A DNA stretch of 64,000 nt from Burkholderia catarinensis (lineage in GTDB: Bacteria; Pseudomonadota; Gammaproteobacteria; Burkholderiales; Burkholderiaceae). Shown piece by piece: positions 42,893 through 52,113 of this stretch; position 1 is the first letter of the stretch, and every line of letters begins with the position of its first letter. A model generated the notes under the pieces. That model was not told the DNA's origin and ran no database searches. It saw only the letters and a program-made list of their open reading frames with translations. A program made the translations under genes and the position numbers. The stretch lies in assembly GCF_001883705.2 (NCBI RefSeq), contig NZ_MDEQ02000028.1, positions 1 to 64,000 of the forward strand. Reading direction: 5' to 3'.

Positions 42893-44470
42893 TCATGTGC
42901 CGTACGCAAGCGCGAGCAGCACGCGCGCGACGAGCGCCCCGACGCCGACGGCAAGGCCGAAGATCAGCAGCGCCTGCAACAGCCGGTTCGTGCGTTTCTG
43001 CTCGATGAGGATCTGGCGCATCAGGTCCTCGCTCGCGGCGCGCGGCGCGTCATGGCGCGCCGCCATCGCGTGGTGGATCAGGCGCGGCAGTTGCGGCAGC
43101 GTCTTGCTCCACTGCGGCGCCTCGACCTTGAAGCGCTCGTACCAGCCGCGCAGGCCAATCTGCTCGGTCATCCAGCGCTCGAGGTACGGCTTCGCGGTCT
43201 TCCACAGATCGAGTTCGGGGTCGAGCGAGCGGCCGAGCCCTTCGACGTTCAGCATCGTCTTCTGCAGCAGCACGAGTTGCGGCTGGATCTCGACGTTGAA
43301 GCGGCGCGACGTCGAGAACAGGCGCATCAGCACCTGGCCGAGCGAGATGTCCTTCAGCGCACGGTCGAAATACGGCTCGCACACGGCGCGGATCGCGCTT
43401 TCGAGCTCCTCGACGCGCGTCTCGGGCGGCACCCAGCCCGATTCGAGGTGAAGCGTCGCGACGCGGTGGTAGTCGCGCTTGAAAAATGCGAGAAAGTTCT
43501 GCGCGAGGTAGTTCTTGTCGAAATCGGACAGCGCGCCGACGATCCCGAAATCGAGCGCGATGTAGCGGCCGAACGTGTTCGGGTCGAGGCTCACCTGGAT
43601 GTTGCCGGGGTGCATGTCCGCGTGGAAGAAGCCGTCGCGGAACACCTGCGTGAAGAAGATCTCGACGCCTTCGCGCGCGAGCTTCTTGATGTCGACGCCG
43701 GCCGAGCGCAGCGTCTCGACCTGGCTGATCGGCACGCCGGTCATGCGCTCCATCACGAGCACCTGCGACGTCGAGAAATCCCAGAACATCTCGGGCACGA
43801 GCAGCAGGTCGAGGCCCGCGAAGTTGCGGCGCAACTGGCTGCCGTTCGCGGCCTCGCGCATCAGGTCGAGCTCGTCGTGCAGGTATTTGTCGAATTCGGC
43901 GACGACCTCGCGCGGCTTCAGGCGCCGGCCGTCGGCCCACATGCGCTCGGTCCAGATCGCGATGTCGCGCATCAGCGCGAGGTCGGAGTCGATCACGGAC
44001 AGCATGTTCGGGCGCAACACCTTGACGGCAACGGCCTTGCCCGCGTGCACGCCCTCCTTGAGCTTCGCGAAATGCACCTGCGCGATCGACGCGCTCGCGA
44101 TCGGCTCACGCTCGAATTCGTCGAACAGCTCGTCGACCGGCGCGCCGAGCGACTTCTCGATGATCGCGATCGCGACCGCCGAATCGAACGGAGGCACCTG
44201 GTCCTGAAGCTTCGCGAGTTCGTTCGCGAAATCGACCGACAGCAGGTCGCGGCGCGTCGACAGCACCTGGCCGAACTTCACGAAGATCGGGCCGAGGCTT
44301 TCGAGCGCGTGGCGCAGCCGCACGGCGGGCGGATCGGAATAGCGGCGGCCGATGGTCGTGATCCGCAGCAGCAGTTTCACGCGCCGGTCGTCGATCCGGG
44401 ACAGCATGACTTCGTCGAGACCAAAGCGGATGACGGTGTAGACAATCTTGATAAAACGGAAAATGCGCAT
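42893..44470 (-). CDS. ubiB: Ubiquinone biosynthesis protein UbiB
   Basis: UbiB is an atypical ABC1/ADCK-family kinase-like ATPase needed for coenzyme Q synthesis. The 525-residue protein has the KxGQ-type motif (VKFGQVLSTRRD, about 72-83), the ASASIAQVH nucleotide-loop motif (about 126-134), the HADMHPGNI catalytic loop (about 285) and the ALDFGIVG metal-binding motif (about 308). A hydrophobic C-terminal helix pair (about 485-523) anchors it to the membrane. It begins 12 nt after ubiJ. Confidence 0.96.
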   Translation of the reverse strand: MRIFRFIKIVYTVIRFGLDEVMLSRIDDRRVKLLLRITTIGRRYSDPPAVRLRHALESLGPIFVKFGQVLSTRRDLLSVDFANELAKLQDQVPPFDSAVAIAIIEKSLGAPVDELFDEFEREPIASASIAQVHFAKLKEGVHAGKAVAVKVLRPNMLSVIDSDLALMRDIAIWTERMWADGRRLKPREVVAEFDKYLHDELDLMREAANGSQLRRNFAGLDLLLVPEMFWDFSTSQVLVMERMTGVPISQVETLRSAGVDIKKLAREGVEIFFTQVFRDGFFHADMHPGNIQVSLDPNTFGRYIALDFGIVGALSDFDKNYLAQNFLAFFKRDYHRVATLHLESGWVPPETRVEELESAIRAVCEPYFDRALKDISLGQVLMRLFSTSRRFNVEIQPQLVLLQKTMLNVEGLGRSLDPELDLWKTAKPYLERWMTEQIGLRGWYERFKVEAPQWSKTLPQLPRLIHHAMAARHDAPRAASEDLMRQILIEQKRTNRLLQALLIFGLAVGVGALVARVLLALAYGT

Positions 44471-44482
44471 GCCCTGCGGCCC

Positions 44483-45109
44483 TCAGTGCGCGCCGCGCGG
44501 GCCGGAACCCGTGCGCGCGCCGATTTTTTGTTCGAGTCGCTCGACCCGCTTTTCGACCCGCGCGAGCGCATCGCGTGCGCGCGCCAGTTCGGCGTCGAAG
44601 CCGCCGAGCGACGCGCGCCGGACGACTTGCGGGTTCTCGTCGAGCCAGTATTCGGCGACGGTATCGAGCATGTTGCGGCCGGTGCGTCGCGCGCGGGCAC
44701 CGGCGTCGCGCACGACCGTCGCGATCCGGTATGCCGCCGCGTCGCCGACCAGCTTCGCGAGATCTTCTTCAGGTTCCCAGCGCAGGTGCTCGGCCAGCTT
44801 AGCGATCTGCGTCGCGAACTCCGCGTCGCCCTCGATCTTCACATGCTTCATCACGGCCGCCTGGCCGCCCTGCAGGAACGCGGCGACCGTATCGCCGGCG
44901 AGTGCGATCGACACGTCGACCTGTTGCGCATCGTGCGCGTCGACGGCCGACAGATAGCCGTCGGGCTGCACCAGCAGCGTGAGCGTAACGGGAGGCACGT
45001 CGATCCGGGCAGTCTTGCCCGCATAGGGAATCAGGCGGTCGCGCGCCCACGATTCGCGCGCGAGCAGGTGATTGACAGCAGCAGCAAAAGGCTTGGCGGC
45101 AAAGGTCAT
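44483..45109 (-). CDS. ubiJ: Ubiquinone biosynthesis accessory factor UbiJ
   Basis: UbiJ is an SCP2-fold lipid-binding protein that, with UbiK, organises the ubiquinone-synthesis complex. The 208-residue protein has an N-terminal SCP2 domain (about 10-110, with DGYLSAVDAHDAQQVDVSIAL) and a C-terminal charged helix (FDAELARARDALARVEKRVE). ATG 45109 is used; the longer frame is Arg-rich and crosses a terminator. Direct coupling to ubiB is typical. It follows the terminator of the Tim44 gene. Confidence 0.9.
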   Translation of the reverse strand: MTFAAKPFAAAVNHLLARESWARDRLIPYAGKTARIDVPPVTLTLLVQPDGYLSAVDAHDAQQVDVSIALAGDTVAAFLQGGQAAVMKHVKIEGDAEFATQIAKLAEHLRWEPEEDLAKLVGDAAAYRIATVVRDAGARARRTGRNMLDTVAEYWLDENPQVVRRASLGGFDAELARARDALARVEKRVERLEQKIGARTGSGPRGAH

Positions 45110-45122
45110 CGGGCTGGGAAAG

Positions 45123-45158
45123 AAAAAACCCGCGCAGGCCGGGCGCCCACGCGGGTTT
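45123..45158 (-). terminator. Terminator of the Tim44-domain gene
   Basis: AAACCCGCG (45126-45134) and CGCGGGTTT (45150-45158) form the stem. Read on the minus strand it is followed by a U-run (complement of A 45123-45128). Confidence 0.85.
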
Positions 45159-45273
45159 CTATTGTAACGTCGGATCGTCGGCAGACCGTGCCCGACCGCA
45201 CACCCGGGCGGCAAGCGGTCGCAGTGCGGCGGCCGTCGCCCGGGTGACCGGCGGCACGGGCCGCCGGTCACGC

Positions 45274-46314
45274 TCAGTGCGTGTTGATCTGCTGGATGCC
45301 CGCGAGCAGCCAGCCCTGACTGCCCGACTTCGACAGGTTCCACACCTCGTCGAACGGCGCGGCCGACGCACTCGCCGACTCGCGGATCAGGCCGTGGAAG
45401 CGCACGCTCGCCGACTGCTCGATGCCGCGATCCTCGATCGCGACCAGTTCCGCGTCGAGCTGCACGACGTCGGTCTGGTTCGACTCGTTGCCGCGCGAAT
45501 CGAGGTCGATCTTGATCTCGGCGAACATTTCGGGCGTCGTGAACTCGCGGATGTCGGCCAGGTTGCCCTGGTCCCACGCGGCTTGCAGGCGCACGAAATA
45601 GACCTTCGAGCTGCGCAGGAACGCTTCGGTGTCGAAGCCGGCCGGCACCTGGAGCGGCGCCGCCGCAGCAGCAGCGCCGGCGGCCGCGGCACCGCCGCCG
45701 AACACGCCTTGCGCTTCGTTCGCGTAGCTGCTGCCGCTGCCCGCATAGTTGCTGCCGGTGCTGTTCTGCTGGAACGACGGGCTTTGCGAGTAGCCGCCCG
45801 ATGCTGACGACGACGCCGACGCCGAGCCGCCGACCGAGTACGCCGGCTCCTGCGTACGACGGCGGTTCATGAACTTGCGGACCAGCCAGATGCCGACCAT
45901 CGCGAGCAGCGCGATCACGATGATGTTCGACATCATGCCGGCGAACGCCTCGCCGAGACCGAAGTGCGACAGCAGCGCCGCGATGCCGAGACCGGCCGCG
46001 AGACCGGCGATCGGCCCGAGCCAGCGCGAGCGGTTGGGCTGCGCGGCCGGCGCGGGCGCGGCCGGGTTCGCACGCTGCGCCTGCGACGGCGCGGCCTGCT
46101 GCATCGGCTGCTGCGCGGGCGGCGTGGCCTGGCGCTGCGTGACGGTGGAATTCTGGCGGCCGATGCTGCGCCCGCCGCCCACGCGCCTGGCTTCAGCGTC
46201 GAGCGATGCGAACGTGCCGGCCGTGAGCAGGCCGACCATCAGCAGCGTGCCGACCCGTCGAGCCCACGGCTTCGACGGCTTGCTACGGTTGAACAACGAA
46301 CGCGAATCGGACAT
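45274..46314 (-). CDS. Tim44-domain membrane protein
   Basis: The 346-residue protein begins with a signal or anchor helix (about 20-38), a Gln/Pro/Ala-rich linker, two hydrophobic helices (about 97-145) and an SVGGSASASSSASGGYS low-complexity region. It ends with a Tim44-like domain (about 225-345, FLRSSKVYFVRLQAAWDQGN). Bacterial homologues are inner-membrane proteins of unclear role. It lies between ubiE and ubiJ and is followed by its own terminator. Confidence 0.87.
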   Translation of the reverse strand: MSDSRSLFNRSKPSKPWARRVGTLLMVGLLTAGTFASLDAEARRVGGGRSIGRQNSTVTQRQATPPAQQPMQQAAPSQAQRANPAAPAPAAQPNRSRWLGPIAGLAAGLGIAALLSHFGLGEAFAGMMSNIIVIALLAMVGIWLVRKFMNRRRTQEPAYSVGGSASASSSASGGYSQSPSFQQNSTGSNYAGSGSSYANEAQGVFGGGAAAAGAAAAAAPLQVPAGFDTEAFLRSSKVYFVRLQAAWDQGNLADIREFTTPEMFAEIKIDLDSRGNESNQTDVVQLDAELVAIEDRGIEQSASVRFHGLIRESASASAAPFDEVWNLSKSGSQGWLLAGIQQINTH

Positions 46315-46355
46315 CAGTTTCTCCAGATGTAAGGCGAATGTATGGAAAGAACCCC

Positions 46356-47087
46356 TTAGTACTTGGTTCCCATGTGTAAAGCTACCACGCCACCTGACAA
46401 ATTGTAATATTTGACGGCATCGAGGCCCGCTTGTTCCATCATCGTCTTCAGTGTGTCCTGGTCGGGGTGCATCCGGATAGATTCAGCAAGATACCGGTAA
46501 CTTTCAGCATCTTTCGCGAACTTGTCGCCAAGCCACGGTAATACTTTGAAAGAATACAGATCGTACGCTTTTTTCAGCGGATCCCAGACTTTCGAGAATT
46601 CCAGCACCATCACGCGGCCGCCGGGCTTCGTCACGCGGCGCATCTCGGCCAGCGCGGCGTCCTTGTGCGTCATGTTGCGCAGCCCGAACGCGACCGTGAC
46701 GACATCGAAGTAGTTGTCCGGAAAGGGCGTTTTCTCGGCGTCGCACAGCAGCGACGGCGTCACGATCCCCTTGTCGAGCAGCCGGTCGCGGCCGACGCGC
46801 AGCATCGATTCGTTGATGTCCGTGTGCCAGACCTCGCCCGTCGGGCCGGCCGCCTTCGCGAACGATCGGGTCAGGTCGCCGGTGCCGGCCGCGATGTCGA
46901 GCACCTTGAAGCCGGGGCGCACGTTCGCCTGCGCGATCGTGAACGCCTTCCACGCGCGGTGCATGCCCGCCGACATCAGGTCGTTCATCAGATCGTAGTT
47001 GCTCGCGACCGAATGGAACACACCCGCCACTTTCTTCGCTTTTTCGTTTTCCTCGACGCTTTCGAAGCCGAAGTGGGTTTTGCTCAT
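46356..47087 (-). CDS. ubiE: Ubiquinone/menaquinone C-methyltransferase UbiE
   Basis: UbiE performs the C-methylation of the benzoquinol ring in ubiquinone synthesis. The 243-residue protein has the family start THFGFESV and the VFHSVASNYDLMNDLMS segment. SAM motif I is VLDIAAGTGDLTRSFAK (about 62-78), and the second signature is RVTKPGGRVMVLEFSK. Length is standard (about 250). It lies 53 nt after the DUF971 gene. Confidence 0.97.
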   Translation of the reverse strand: MSKTHFGFESVEENEKAKKVAGVFHSVASNYDLMNDLMSAGMHRAWKAFTIAQANVRPGFKVLDIAAGTGDLTRSFAKAAGPTGEVWHTDINESMLRVGRDRLLDKGIVTPSLLCDAEKTPFPDNYFDVVTVAFGLRNMTHKDAALAEMRRVTKPGGRVMVLEFSKVWDPLKKAYDLYSFKVLPWLGDKFAKDAESYRYLAESIRMHPDQDTLKTMMEQAGLDAVKYYNLSGGVVALHMGTKY

Positions 47088-47139
47088 CGCGTTGATCCTC
47101 AGTAAATGGCAAGACGGCGCCGAGCGGGCGCCGTCGATT

Positions 47140-47553
47140 TCAGTGGCAGTGGCCGTGCGGCGCCGCGGCCGCCTGCATCGGGGCGTCGCGATCGGCGCCC
47201 GCCGCCTTCAGTTTGTCGAAATAGTCGCGCCACAGCGCATCCTGCTGCGTGGCCAGCTCGTACAGCAGATCCCACGAGTAGATGCCGGTCGAATGGCCGT
47301 CGGAGAACGTCGGCTGCAGCGCATAGTTGCCGACGCCCTCGAGCGCCGTGATCGTCACTTCGCGCTTGCCGGTCTGCAGCGTCTCCTGGCCCGGCCCGTG
47401 GCCGCGCACCTCGGCCGACGGCGAATAGACGCGCATCAGCTCGAATGGAATCCGGTAGCTGTCGCCGTTCGGGTACTGCAATTCGAGCACGCGCGACACC
47501 GCGTGCACGACGACGCCGGACGGAATCGGCGTCGTGGAAGTCAAACCGCTCAT
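47140..47553 (-). CDS. DUF971 (gamma-butyrobetaine-hydroxylase-like N-terminal) protein
   Basis: The 137-residue protein is a single DUF971 domain, with the LELQYPNGDSYRIPFELMRVYSP segment (about 23-45; shown in part) and GIYSWDLLYEL near residue 97. A His-rich end (PHGHCH) may bind metal. DUF971 proteins are linked to Fe-S chemistry in some genomes, but no function is established here. Its ATG overlaps the upstream HIT gene's stop by 4 nt. ubiE follows. Confidence 0.85.
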   Translation of the reverse strand: MSGLTSTTPIPSGVVVHAVSRVLELQYPNGDSYRIPFELMRVYSPSAEVRGHGPGQETLQTGKREVTITALEGVGNYALQPTFSDGHSTGIYSWDLLYELATQQDALWRDYFDKLKAAGADRDAPMQAAAAPHGHCH

Positions 47554-47993
47554 GGCTGCCTCGAATCGGTCATGCGTTGAATTTCCTCGCGCACCGCATT
47601 GTGCAGCAGCGAGGCCTGCGCGGCGCGCGTGCGCAGCAGCGCCTCGGACACGCTGCGCTGGCGCGGCGCCCACACGGGCTGCGGGAAATGGGCGTCATTC
47701 GAAAAGCGCGGGATCACGTGCCAGTGCACGTGCGGCACCATGTTGCCGAGGCTCGCGAGATTCACCTTGTTCGGCTGCATCACGCGGCGCACGGCCCGCT
47801 CGACCGCGGAGACCACGCGCATCAGGTGTGCCCGCTCGGGCTCGCCGAGATCGGAGAATTCGGCCACGTGCGCGCCCCAGATCACCCGGCAGAAGCCCGG
47901 GTACTCGTGCTCGCCCGTCGCGAGGACGACGCGCAGCGCATCGTCCCGCCAGAGCAGCTCGCCGCCGTCTTCACGGCAAAACACGCATTCCAT
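47550..47993 (-). CDS. HIT-family hydrolase
   Basis: HIT proteins hydrolyse nucleotide phosphoramidates, AMP-lysine and similar substrates. The 147-residue protein starts MECVFCREDG with a CxxC and carries the histidine triad HVHWHVIP (H88, H90, H92). ATG 47993 has GGGAG 6 nt upstream; ATG 48005 is an alternative. The true substrate is not known. The gene is coupled to the DUF971 gene by a 4-nt overlap. Confidence 0.9.
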   Translation of the reverse strand: MECVFCREDGGELLWRDDALRVVLATGEHEYPGFCRVIWGAHVAEFSDLGEPERAHLMRVVSAVERAVRRVMQPNKVNLASLGNMVPHVHWHVIPRFSNDAHFPQPVWAPRQRSVSEALLRTRAAQASLLHNAVREEIQRMTDSRQP

Positions 47994-48010
47994 CGTCGCT
48001 CCCATGTGGA

Positions 48011-48040
48011 CGGGCGCCGGCACTGCTGCGCCGGCGCCCG
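48011..48040. terminator. 10-bp hairpin ahead of the HIT gene
   Basis: CGGGCGCCGG (48011-48020) and CCGGCGCCCG (48031-48040) are perfect arms around a 10-nt loop, between the large oxidoreductase and the HIT gene. No U-run is present. It may be a weak terminator or a leader structure. Confidence 0.4.
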
Positions 48041-48078
48041 CTCATCCCAAGCCCGGTCGGGCGGTCGTCATGCCCGCA

Positions 48079-51000
48079 TTAGACCAGCACGCGCTCGATC
48101 CCGCCATTGTTCGCGTGTGCGACATAATCGGCCATCCAGTTCTCGCCGAGCACCTGGCGTGCGATTTCGACCACGATGTAGTCAGCTTCGAGGTTCGCGT
48201 CCTCGCTGTAGCGCGACAGCCCCTGCAGGCACGACGGGCAGCTCGTCAGGATCTTCACGTCCGGGCCGTTCGCGGCCGCGGCGGCCGCTGCAGCCGGCCC
48301 GGGCGCATCGCCTGCCACGACCGGAATCGCGCGCAGCTTCGCGGCGCCCTTGCGGATCTCCTCTTCCTTGCGGAACCGGACCTGCGTCGAGATGTCGGGA
48401 CGCGTGACCGCGAGCGTGCCCGATTCGCCGCAGCAGCGTTCGTTCTTCTCGATCTTGTAGCCGTCCTTCTCCGCGCCCATCAGCTCGTTGACGAGCTTCA
48501 CCGGATCCATCGTCTTGATCGGCGTGTGGCACGGGTCGTGATACATGTAGCGCGTGCCCGCGACGCCGTCGAGCTTCATCCCCTTCTCGAGCAGGAACTC
48601 GTGGATGTCGATGATCCGGCAGCCCGGGAAGATCTTGTCGAATTCGTAGCCTGCGAGCTGGTCGTAGCAGGTGCCGCACGACACCACCACCGTCTTGATG
48701 TCGAGGTAGTTCAGCGTGTTCGCGACCCGGTGGAACAGCACGCGGTTGTCGGTGACGATCTTCTCGGCCTTGTCGTACTGCCCCGAGCCGCGCTGCGGAT
48801 AGCCGCAGCACAGGTAGCCCGGCGGCAGCACCGTCTGCACGCCCGCTTCCCACAGCATCGCCTGCGTCGCGAGCCCGACCTGCGAGAACAGGCGCTCGGA
48901 GCCGCAGCCCGGGAAGTAGAACACCGCTTCCGAATCGACCGTCGTCGACTTCGGGTTGCGGATGATCGGCACGATCTTGTTGTCCTCGATGTCGAGCAGC
49001 GCGCGCGCCGTCTTCTTCGGCAGGTTGCCCGGCATCTTCTTGTTGACGAAGTGGATCACCTGCTCGACGACGGGCGGCTTGCCGACCGTCGCCGGCGGGT
49101 GCTGCGTCTGCTTCGTCACGACCTTCTTCAGCATGTCGTTCGCGAAGCGCTGCACCTTGTAGCCGACGCCCATCATCACGCCGCGCGCGACGTTGATCGT
49201 CTGCGGGTTGGTCGCGTTCAGGAAGAACATGCCCGCCGCATTGCCGGCGTTGAACTTCTTCTTGCCCATCTTGCGCAACAGGTTGCGCATGTTCATCGTG
49301 ACGTCGCCGAAGTCGATCTTCACCGGGCACGGCGTCGCGCACTTGTGGCACACCGTGCAGTGGTCGGCCACGTCGTTGAACTCGTCCCAGTGCTTGATCG
49401 ACACGCCGCGGCGCGTCTGTTCCTCGTACAGGAACGCCTCGACCAGCAGCGATGTCGCGAGGATCTTGTTGCGCGGGCTGTACAGCAGGTTCGCGCGCGG
49501 CACGTGGGTCGCGCACACCGGCTTGCACTTGCCGCAGCGCAGGCAGTCCTTCACCGAATCGGCGATCGCGCCGATGTCGGACTGCTTCATGATCAGCGAT
49601 TCGTAGCCCATCAGCCCGAAGCTCGGCGTATAGGCGTTGCGCAGATCGGCGCCGTCGAGCAGCTTGCCCTTGTTGAAGCGGCCGTTCGGGTCGACGCGCT
49701 GCTTGTACGCGCGGAATTCGGCGATCTCGTCGTCGGTCAGGAACTCGAGCTTCGTGATGCCGATGCCGTGCTCGCCGGAGATCACGCCGTCGAGCGAACG
49801 CGCGAGCTTCATGATGCGCGCGACCGCCGCGTGGGCGTCCTGCAGCATCTCGTAGTTGTCGGAGTTGACCGGCAGGTTGGTGTGGACGTTGCCGTCGCCC
49901 GCATGCATGTGCAGCGCGACGAACACGCGGCCGCGCAGCACGCGCTTGTGGATCGCCTGCGCTTCATCGAGGATCTGCTTGAACGCACCGCCGTTGAAGA
50001 TCGCGCGCAGCTCCGCGCGGATCTCCTGCTTCCACGAGATGCGCACCGTGCGGTCCTGCGTGACGTGGAACACGGTCGCGCCCGGCTGGTCGTCCGCGCG
50101 ATCCGCGAACTTCTCGGCGAGCGCCTCGTAGCCGAGCTGCACGAGGTAGTGCTGCGCCTCGCGCAGCGGCTGGTCGAGCCGGTCGCGCACGAATTCCCAG
50201 CGTGCGCGCACGCGCTTGAGCAGCTCCAGCGCCTGCTGCACACGGTCTTCGAGCAGTTCGGCGCTCGGGATCTCGTTCGCGTCGTCGGTCTTGCCGAGCG
50301 GCAGGTTGCCGGCCCGGAAGAACGCTTCCAGCGCGTCGACGAGCTGCAGCTTGTTCTTCAGCGACAGCTCGATGTTGATCCGCTCGATGCCGTCGGTGTA
50401 CTCGCCCATCCGGTTCAGCGGGATGACGACGTCCTCGTTGATCTTGAACGCGTTCGTGTGCTTCGCGATCGCGGCCGTGCGGCTGCGGTCGAGCCAGAAG
50501 CGCTTGCGCGCCTCCGCGCTGACCGCGACGAAGCCTTCGCCGCTCTTGCCGTTCGCCATCCGGATCACTTCGGACGTCGCCTGCGCGACCGCATCGGCAT
50601 CGTCGCCGACGATGTCGCCGATCAGCACCATCTTCGGGAATGAATTGCGCTTGCTCTTGGTCGCGTAGCCGACCGCGCGCAGGTAGCGCTCGTCGAGATG
50701 CTCGAGGCCCGCGAGAATCGCGCCGCCCTGCTTCGACGTCTCGAACAGGTAGTCCTTGATCTCGACGATGCTCGGGATCGCCTCGCGCGCCTGGCCGAAG
50801 AATTCGAGGCAGACGGTGCGCGTGTTCGCGGGCATCTTGTGCAGCACCCAGCGCGCGGACGTGATGAGCCCGTCGCAGCCTTCCTTCTGCACGCCCGGCA
50901 GGCCGGCGAGGAACTTGTCGGTCACGTCCTTGCCGAGCCCTTCCTTGCGGAACCGGCGGCCTTCGATCTCGAGCATCTCGGTGCGCAGCAGCTTCTCGCC

Positions 51001-52113
51001 CGGCGCATACGCGCCGTCGAACCACTTCAGCTCGAAACGCGCGACCGCGATGTCGTGGATCTTGCCCTGGTTGTGCTCGTGGCGCGTGACCTCGAGCCAG
51101 TTGCCGTCCGGGTCGACCATCCGCCACCAGGCCAGGTTGTCGAGCGCGGTGCCCCACAGCACGGCCTTCTTGCCGCCCGCGTTCATCGCGACGTTGCCGC
51201 CGATGCACGACGCGTCGAGCGAGGTCGGATCGACCGCGAACACGTAGCCGGCCGCCTCGGCCGCTTCCGTCACGCGGCGCGTGACGACGCCCGCGCCGGA
51301 AAAGATCGTCGCCACCTTGTGCGCGACGCCCGGCAGTTCGGTCAGCTCGACCGCGCCGAGCTGCTCGAGCTTCTCGGTGTTGATCACCGCGGAGAACGGC
51401 GTGAGCGGCACCGCGCCGCCCGTGTAGCCGGTGCCGCCGCCGCGCGGGATCACGGTCAGGCCGAGCTCGAAGCAGGCCTTGATCAGCGCCGCGATCTCGG
51501 CTTCGGTGTCGGGCGTCAGCACGACGAACGGGTATTCGACCCGCCAGTCGGTCGCGTCGGTCACGTGCGACACGCGCGACAGCCCGTCGAAGCGGATGTT
51601 GTCCTTCTGCGTGCAGCGGCCGAGCGCCTTGGTCGCGCGGCGGCGCAGGTCGGCCAGTTTCTCGAATTCGTCGGCGAACTCGTCGACCGCGCGCTGCGCG
51701 GCGGCTTCGAGCATCTCGACGCGCGACGCACGCTCGCGGCCCGCGTCGTCGCGGTGGGTGGTGAGATCCGCGCTGCGACGCTTGCCGATCTCGGTCAGGC
51801 GGTGGTTCAGCGCCTCGATCAGCAGCGCGCGGCGCTTCGGGTTGTCGAGCAGGTCGTCCTGCAGGTACGGGTTGCGGCGCACGACCCAGATGTCGCCGAG
51901 CACTTCATACAGCATCCGTGCCGAGCGGCCCGTGCGGCGCTCGGCGCGCAGCTCGTCGAGCACCGACCACGCCTCTTCGCCGAGCAGGCGGATCACGATC
52001 TCGCGATCCGAGAAGGACGTGTAGTTGTAGGGAATCTCGCGCAACCGGGGCGCGGGGTCGGCGGCGACGGCGGCGGCCGCGCCATGCGGATCGAAAACTT
52101 GTGGTGCGTTCAT
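48079..52113 (-). CDS. Large FAD-linked oxidase / (Fe-S) oxidoreductase, D-lactate dehydrogenase-like
   Basis: This 1344-residue protein fuses several units. An N-terminal DUF3683-like region covers about 1-185. A PCMH-type FAD domain (about 190-400) contains VIPRGGGTGYTGGAV near 225. A FAD-oxidase C-terminal domain ends near GEHGIGITK (about 778). A 4Fe-4S ferredoxin region has CLRCGKCKPVC (about 854) and CTVCHKCATPC (about 915). Two CCG cysteine domains hold CCGYPQRGSGQY and CCGESGTLA. This resembles respiratory D-2-hydroxyacid (D-lactate/glycolate) dehydrogenases, with GlcD- and GlcF-like modules in one chain. The substrate is inferred. It is divergent from ilvA. Confidence 0.87.
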   Translation of the reverse strand: MNAPQVFDPHGAAAAVAADPAPRLREIPYNYTSFSDREIVIRLLGEEAWSVLDELRAERRTGRSARMLYEVLGDIWVVRRNPYLQDDLLDNPKRRALLIEALNHRLTEIGKRRSADLTTHRDDAGRERASRVEMLEAAAQRAVDEFADEFEKLADLRRRATKALGRCTQKDNIRFDGLSRVSHVTDATDWRVEYPFVVLTPDTEAEIAALIKACFELGLTVIPRGGGTGYTGGAVPLTPFSAVINTEKLEQLGAVELTELPGVAHKVATIFSGAGVVTRRVTEAAEAAGYVFAVDPTSLDASCIGGNVAMNAGGKKAVLWGTALDNLAWWRMVDPDGNWLEVTRHEHNQGKIHDIAVARFELKWFDGAYAPGEKLLRTEMLEIEGRRFRKEGLGKDVTDKFLAGLPGVQKEGCDGLITSARWVLHKMPANTRTVCLEFFGQAREAIPSIVEIKDYLFETSKQGGAILAGLEHLDERYLRAVGYATKSKRNSFPKMVLIGDIVGDDADAVAQATSEVIRMANGKSGEGFVAVSAEARKRFWLDRSRTAAIAKHTNAFKINEDVVIPLNRMGEYTDGIERINIELSLKNKLQLVDALEAFFRAGNLPLGKTDDANEIPSAELLEDRVQQALELLKRVRARWEFVRDRLDQPLREAQHYLVQLGYEALAEKFADRADDQPGATVFHVTQDRTVRISWKQEIRAELRAIFNGGAFKQILDEAQAIHKRVLRGRVFVALHMHAGDGNVHTNLPVNSDNYEMLQDAHAAVARIMKLARSLDGVISGEHGIGITKLEFLTDDEIAEFRAYKQRVDPNGRFNKGKLLDGADLRNAYTPSFGLMGYESLIMKQSDIGAIADSVKDCLRCGKCKPVCATHVPRANLLYSPRNKILATSLLVEAFLYEEQTRRGVSIKHWDEFNDVADHCTVCHKCATPCPVKIDFGDVTMNMRNLLRKMGKKKFNAGNAAGMFFLNATNPQTINVARGVMMGVGYKVQRFANDMLKKVVTKQTQHPPATVGKPPVVEQVIHFVNKKMPGNLPKKTARALLDIEDNKIVPIIRNPKSTTVDSEAVFYFPGCGSERLFSQVGLATQAMLWEAGVQTVLPPGYLCCGYPQRGSGQYDKAEKIVTDNRVLFHRVANTLNYLDIKTVVVSCGTCYDQLAGYEFDKIFPGCRIIDIHEFLLEKGMKLDGVAGTRYMYHDPCHTPIKTMDPVKLVNELMGAEKDGYKIEKNERCCGESGTLAVTRPDISTQVRFRKEEEIRKGAAKLRAIPVVAGDAPGPAAAAAAAANGPDVKILTSCPSCLQGLSRYSEDANLEADYIVVEIARQVLGENWMADYVAHANNGGIERVLV

